25,573 bases of DNA from UBA1731 sp963626295 (GTDB lineage: Bacteria > Verrucomicrobiota > Kiritimatiellia > RFP12 > UBA1067), in assembly GCA_963626295.1 (NCBI GenBank), contig CAVFWS010000012.1, forward strand, positions 1-25,573. The letters are read 5' to 3'. The position numbers and the translations under genes were made by a program. Position 1 is the first letter of the stretch; the number at the start of each line of letters is the position of its first letter. The notes under the pieces were generated by a model, which had not been told where the DNA came from, did no database searches, and saw only the letters and a program-made list of their open reading frames with translations. Positions 23,757 to 25,573 of the stretch are shown piece after piece.

Positions 23757-24349
23757 CACTTCCCTCCCTTCCCGTTGAACCTGAATCCGCAATGGGGGCA
23801 TTCGTGGTCGAACGAGTCCTCCCCGAACCCTTCGCCGTCGAGGTCTATCTCCCCGCCTGCGCAAATGTCCCCGCCATTCCCGGCATCGTGCGCCGTCTCC
23901 GCCTCGCCGAACATCTCCGGTGCGAATCCAAGCCCCTCCATCCCGAACCGCTCGTCAGCGATCTTCCCGAATTCCTCCACAAGCCTGTCTGTATCCCATA
24001 TCGCCACCGCCGCCGTCTTGTTGTCCGCCAGGCGGAACGCCCTCACCTGTTCCGGTGTCAGCCCATCGGCTATCACGCATGGCACGGCATCCATTCCGGC
24101 CTTTTTCGCCGCCCGTACCGCCGCATGGCCGCACACTATCGTGCCGTCGGCCTCTATCACCACCGGCGAGACGAAGCCGATCTCCCTTATGCCCTTCGCG
24201 ATGTATTCGACCTCGGCATCTGTTATCCGCCTGGCATTCCGTCCGTACTCCTTCAGGTCGGAGACCATGCGCACCTCGATGCGCATCCCCCCAAGGTCGC
24301 CACAGACGCTCCAGGCCGCCCCTTTGCGGCCTCCGTTCCTATTGCCCAT
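23756..24349 (-). CDS. Stand-alone ParB-like domain protein with C-terminal CxxC
   Basis: The 197-residue product starts at ATG 24349, overlapping the previous stop by 1 nt (TGATG), with GGTGG upstream. Residues 22-120 are a ParB/Srx-like domain: LKEYGRNARRI, GFVSPVVIEADGTIVCGHAA (GH at 74-75), and LADNKTA at 108-113. The usual Arg after GHT is replaced by Ala, so CTP/nuclease chemistry may be altered. Residues 140-180 are acidic and Gly-rich. The C-terminus has HECPHCGFRFN at 182-192, half a zinc ribbon. ATG at residue 22 is a second possible start. It is paralogous to the next-upstream gene and to the N-terminus of the ParB-methyltransferase fusion. Function in phage is unproven. Confidence 0.85.
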   Translation of the reverse strand: MGNRNGGRKGAAWSVCGDLGGMRIEVRMVSDLKEYGRNARRITDAEVEYIAKGIREIGFVSPVVIEADGTIVCGHAAVRAAKKAGMDAVPCVIADGLTPEQVRAFRLADNKTAAVAIWDTDRLVEEFGKIADERFGMEGLGFAPEMFGEAETAHDAGNGGDICAGGEIDLDGEGFGEDSFDHECPHCGFRFNGKGGK

Positions 24350-24831
24350 CACTCCACCACCTTTCCGCAGCGCGGGCACACGACCCCATCACGGACACTC
24401 TCGCCGTATTCCTTTGAATCGCCGCCATCGGATGCGGCGGAAGGCGGATCTACCTTCGGCGGCTCGAAGCCATACCGTTCCATGTCGATCCCCGATCCGG
24501 CGAAAGACTCGATTTCGCCTGCGACCATGCCGAAGTCGAACCCCGAAAGCTCCCCGGCCCTGTTGTCCATTATGCGATATGCGGCCTTCTGGTCTTCCGA
24601 TAGCCCCTTTACGACCGCCACCGCAACATCCTCCGCCCCCAGTCTCTTGAGTGCCTTGAGCCTCGTATGCCCTGCGAGGATCACCATGCCCTCGTCCACT
24701 ATGATCGGCTTGCGGAAGCCGAAATCGGCTATCGAGTTCAAGACCACCTCCACCGCGCCGTCGTTAATCCTCGGATTTCCCGCATATGGAATGATATCTT
24801 TAACCTTGACTTGCTTGAACGTCACCTTCAT
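24349..24831 (-). CDS. Stand-alone ParB-like domain protein, short
   Basis: ATG 24831 is chosen because GGAGG lies nine bases upstream; longer versions of the frame run into the preceding gene. The 160-residue product begins MKVTFKQVKVKDIIPYAGNP. It has the ParB/Srx-like motifs AGHTR at 53-57 and MDNRAGEL at 88-95, and a C-terminal VCPRCGKVVE at 151-160. Length is near that of a single ParB-like domain with no HTH, so it is not a classical partition protein. Its GHTR motif is intact, unlike that of the next gene. It begins the overlapped gene chain that ends with the methyltransferase fusion, so it may act with DNA modification. Confidence 0.88.
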   Translation of the reverse strand: MKVTFKQVKVKDIIPYAGNPRINDGAVEVVLNSIADFGFRKPIIVDEGMVILAGHTRLKALKRLGAEDVAVAVVKGLSEDQKAAYRIMDNRAGELSGFDFGMVAGEIESFAGSGIDMERYGFEPPKVDPPSAASDGGDSKEYGESVRDGVVCPRCGKVVE

Positions 24832-24865
24832 GCCTTGATTTCCTCCGTATTTCCCAAGATGCCCC

Positions 24866-25402
24866 CTATCCGCCGCACTGGAACAGCTCCGGCTGGAACG
24901 TCCCGTCCCTGCGCTCGCCGCGTCTGCGCCCTGCACCCTTGGCCCTCGCCATGCGCTCCACGATGTGCACTGCAAGGGGGTTGCGCTCGGCCATCCTACG
25001 GATGCGCTTGCGCACGCACTCGTCCGAGACGCCGAGCCGCCGCGCCACGGCTACGGTCGAATCGCCGCAGAAGAGGTGCCAGAATACGCGGATATCAAGG
25101 TCGCGGGGATCCTCGCGCATGGTGTCGAATAGCGTCGCGAGGACGACCGAAAGTGCCCGCTCCACCTCCGGCTCCAGATCCCTGGTGACGCCGCCGCATC
25201 CGCCGTCCGTGCGCATTGCGGACTTGTCGCCCTCCCGCCCGATGAACTCGTCCGGCGCAGGCTGCTCGTCAAGGGATACGAAGCGGTGGCCGACAAGCGT
25301 CAGTTCCGGCGGTCCCGGGCAGCGCAGACAGCGTTCGTCACCCTTGCCGTTCAGCGGGCAAAGGTGGCACGAACGCCTCGACATTCCGCAATCGTCTCCC
25401 AT
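24866..25402 (-). CDS. HTH protein with N-terminal cysteine cluster
   Basis: The start at ATG 25402 has GGAG nine bases upstream; a GTG seven codons earlier is less well placed. The 178-residue product has five Cys in the first 28 residues (5, 12, 15, 25, 28), with SCHLCPLNGKG and RCLRCPG, like a small zinc knuckle. Residues 80-140 are helical and include a sigma-region-4-like HTH at about 115-140 (STVAVARRLGVSDECVRKRI). The C-terminus is basic, then QPELFQ. It probably binds DNA and regulates phage transcription or packaging. No named family is recognised. It starts 50 nt after the upstream gene's stop. Confidence 0.75.
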   Translation of the reverse strand: MGDDCGMSRRSCHLCPLNGKGDERCLRCPGPPELTLVGHRFVSLDEQPAPDEFIGREGDKSAMRTDGGCGGVTRDLEPEVERALSVVLATLFDTMREDPRDLDIRVFWHLFCGDSTVAVARRLGVSDECVRKRIRRMAERNPLAVHIVERMARAKGAGRRRGERRDGTFQPELFQCGG

Positions 25403-25451
25403 GGTGTCTCTCTCCACTGTCACATCCGTCTGTCAATCTCCGCTGCGGCAA

Positions 25452-25573
25452 TCATTCCCCGCCCTCCAGAAGGACCTTCCCGTTGCCGTTGTGGTACGCG
25501 AGGAACGCCAGGAGCTCGGCCCTTGCGCCCGCCGACCTCTCCCAACCTTTGAGCAGATAGATCGCGTCCGCCC
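25452..25573 (-). CDS. DUF4406-like protein (partial, C-terminus only)
   Basis: Thirty-nine codons before TGA at 25452 are visible; the N-terminus lies beyond the right edge. The segment ADAIYLLKGWERSAGARAEL with a following helix is the C-terminal signature of DUF4406 proteins, which are related to nucleoside 2-deoxyribosyltransferases and are common in phage genomes. The reaction of DUF4406 members is not known to me. The rest of the gene is needed to confirm. Confidence 0.7.
   Translation of the reverse strand, partial: ADAIYLLKGWERSAGARAELLAFLAYHNGNGKVLLEGGE

Noticed and set aside
20861..24831. Plasmid-type ParAB partition system
   Set aside because: The ParB-like domains lack an HTH, and no ParA ATPase is in the window.
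25414..25436. Perfect TTGACA on the minus strand before the zinc-knuckle HTH gene
   Set aside because: At 16-18 nt downstream the sequence is purine-rich and lacks a -10-like box.
19722..25573. Restriction-modification system
   Set aside because: Two methyltransferases are present but no endonuclease gene is found next to either, so they look like orphan phage methyltransferases.

Overview
The window is a piece of a tailed-phage or prophage genome. It is GC-rich (clearly above 60 percent by eye) and every convincing gene lies on the minus strand, so transcription runs from high to low coordinates. Genes are packed tightly, many with 1-17 nt overlaps, and no intergenic gap exceeds about 200 nt. 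There is no tRNA, rRNA, transposase, integrase or CRISPR array. Ile is often ATA and Arg often AGG despite the high GC. That is a useful host clue, but the host cannot be fixed from this window. The head genes are Mu-like: a DUF935/gp29-type portal, a gpI-type protease with nested scaffold, a capsid protein and a gp36-like protein. They follow a PBSX-type large terminase and precede a tail with a tape measure and no recognisable sheath, so a mosaic siphovirus-like temperate phage is the best guess.

Layout in the direction of transcription. (1) 25573-20861 is an early/packaging/modification block: the end of a DUF4406-like gene, a zinc-knuckle plus HTH protein, two stand-alone ParB-like proteins, a DNA cytosine-5 methyltransferase, a probable small terminase, and a ParB-N6/N4 methyltransferase fusion. 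Five of these genes are chained by stop/start overlaps. (2) 20804-19722 is a complete but divergent S-adenosylmethionine synthetase, which could feed the two methyltransferases. (3) 19678-14634 holds large terminase, portal, protease/scaffold and major capsid protein, closed by a strong intrinsic terminator. (4) 14517-12957 is a moron-like cassette with its own sigma70-type promoter and terminator, encoding an amidoligase and a gamma-glutamylcyclotransferase-like protein. (5) 12901-8636 holds a gp36-like protein, a minor head protein, and a 781-residue protein that seems to carry a kinase-like domain and an ADP-ribosyltransferase-like domain, probably a virion-delivered effector. (6) 8639-7643 holds two small genes of lower GC, each with its own sigma70-type promoter. 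The first is a candidate immunity gene. (7) 7624-1 is the tail module: a possible 45-residue protein, virion morphogenesis protein, tail terminator-like protein, small tail protein, chaperone-like protein, tape measure, and four distal tail proteins, the last running off the left edge.

The most interesting points are the self-contained SAM-supply-plus-DNA-methylation cluster with three ParB-like paralogues, the amidoligase/cyclotransferase moron, the kinase/ART effector with an independently promoted downstream gene, and the three look-alike promoters that mark the accessory genes. All functional assignments come from motif recognition by eye; no database search was run.
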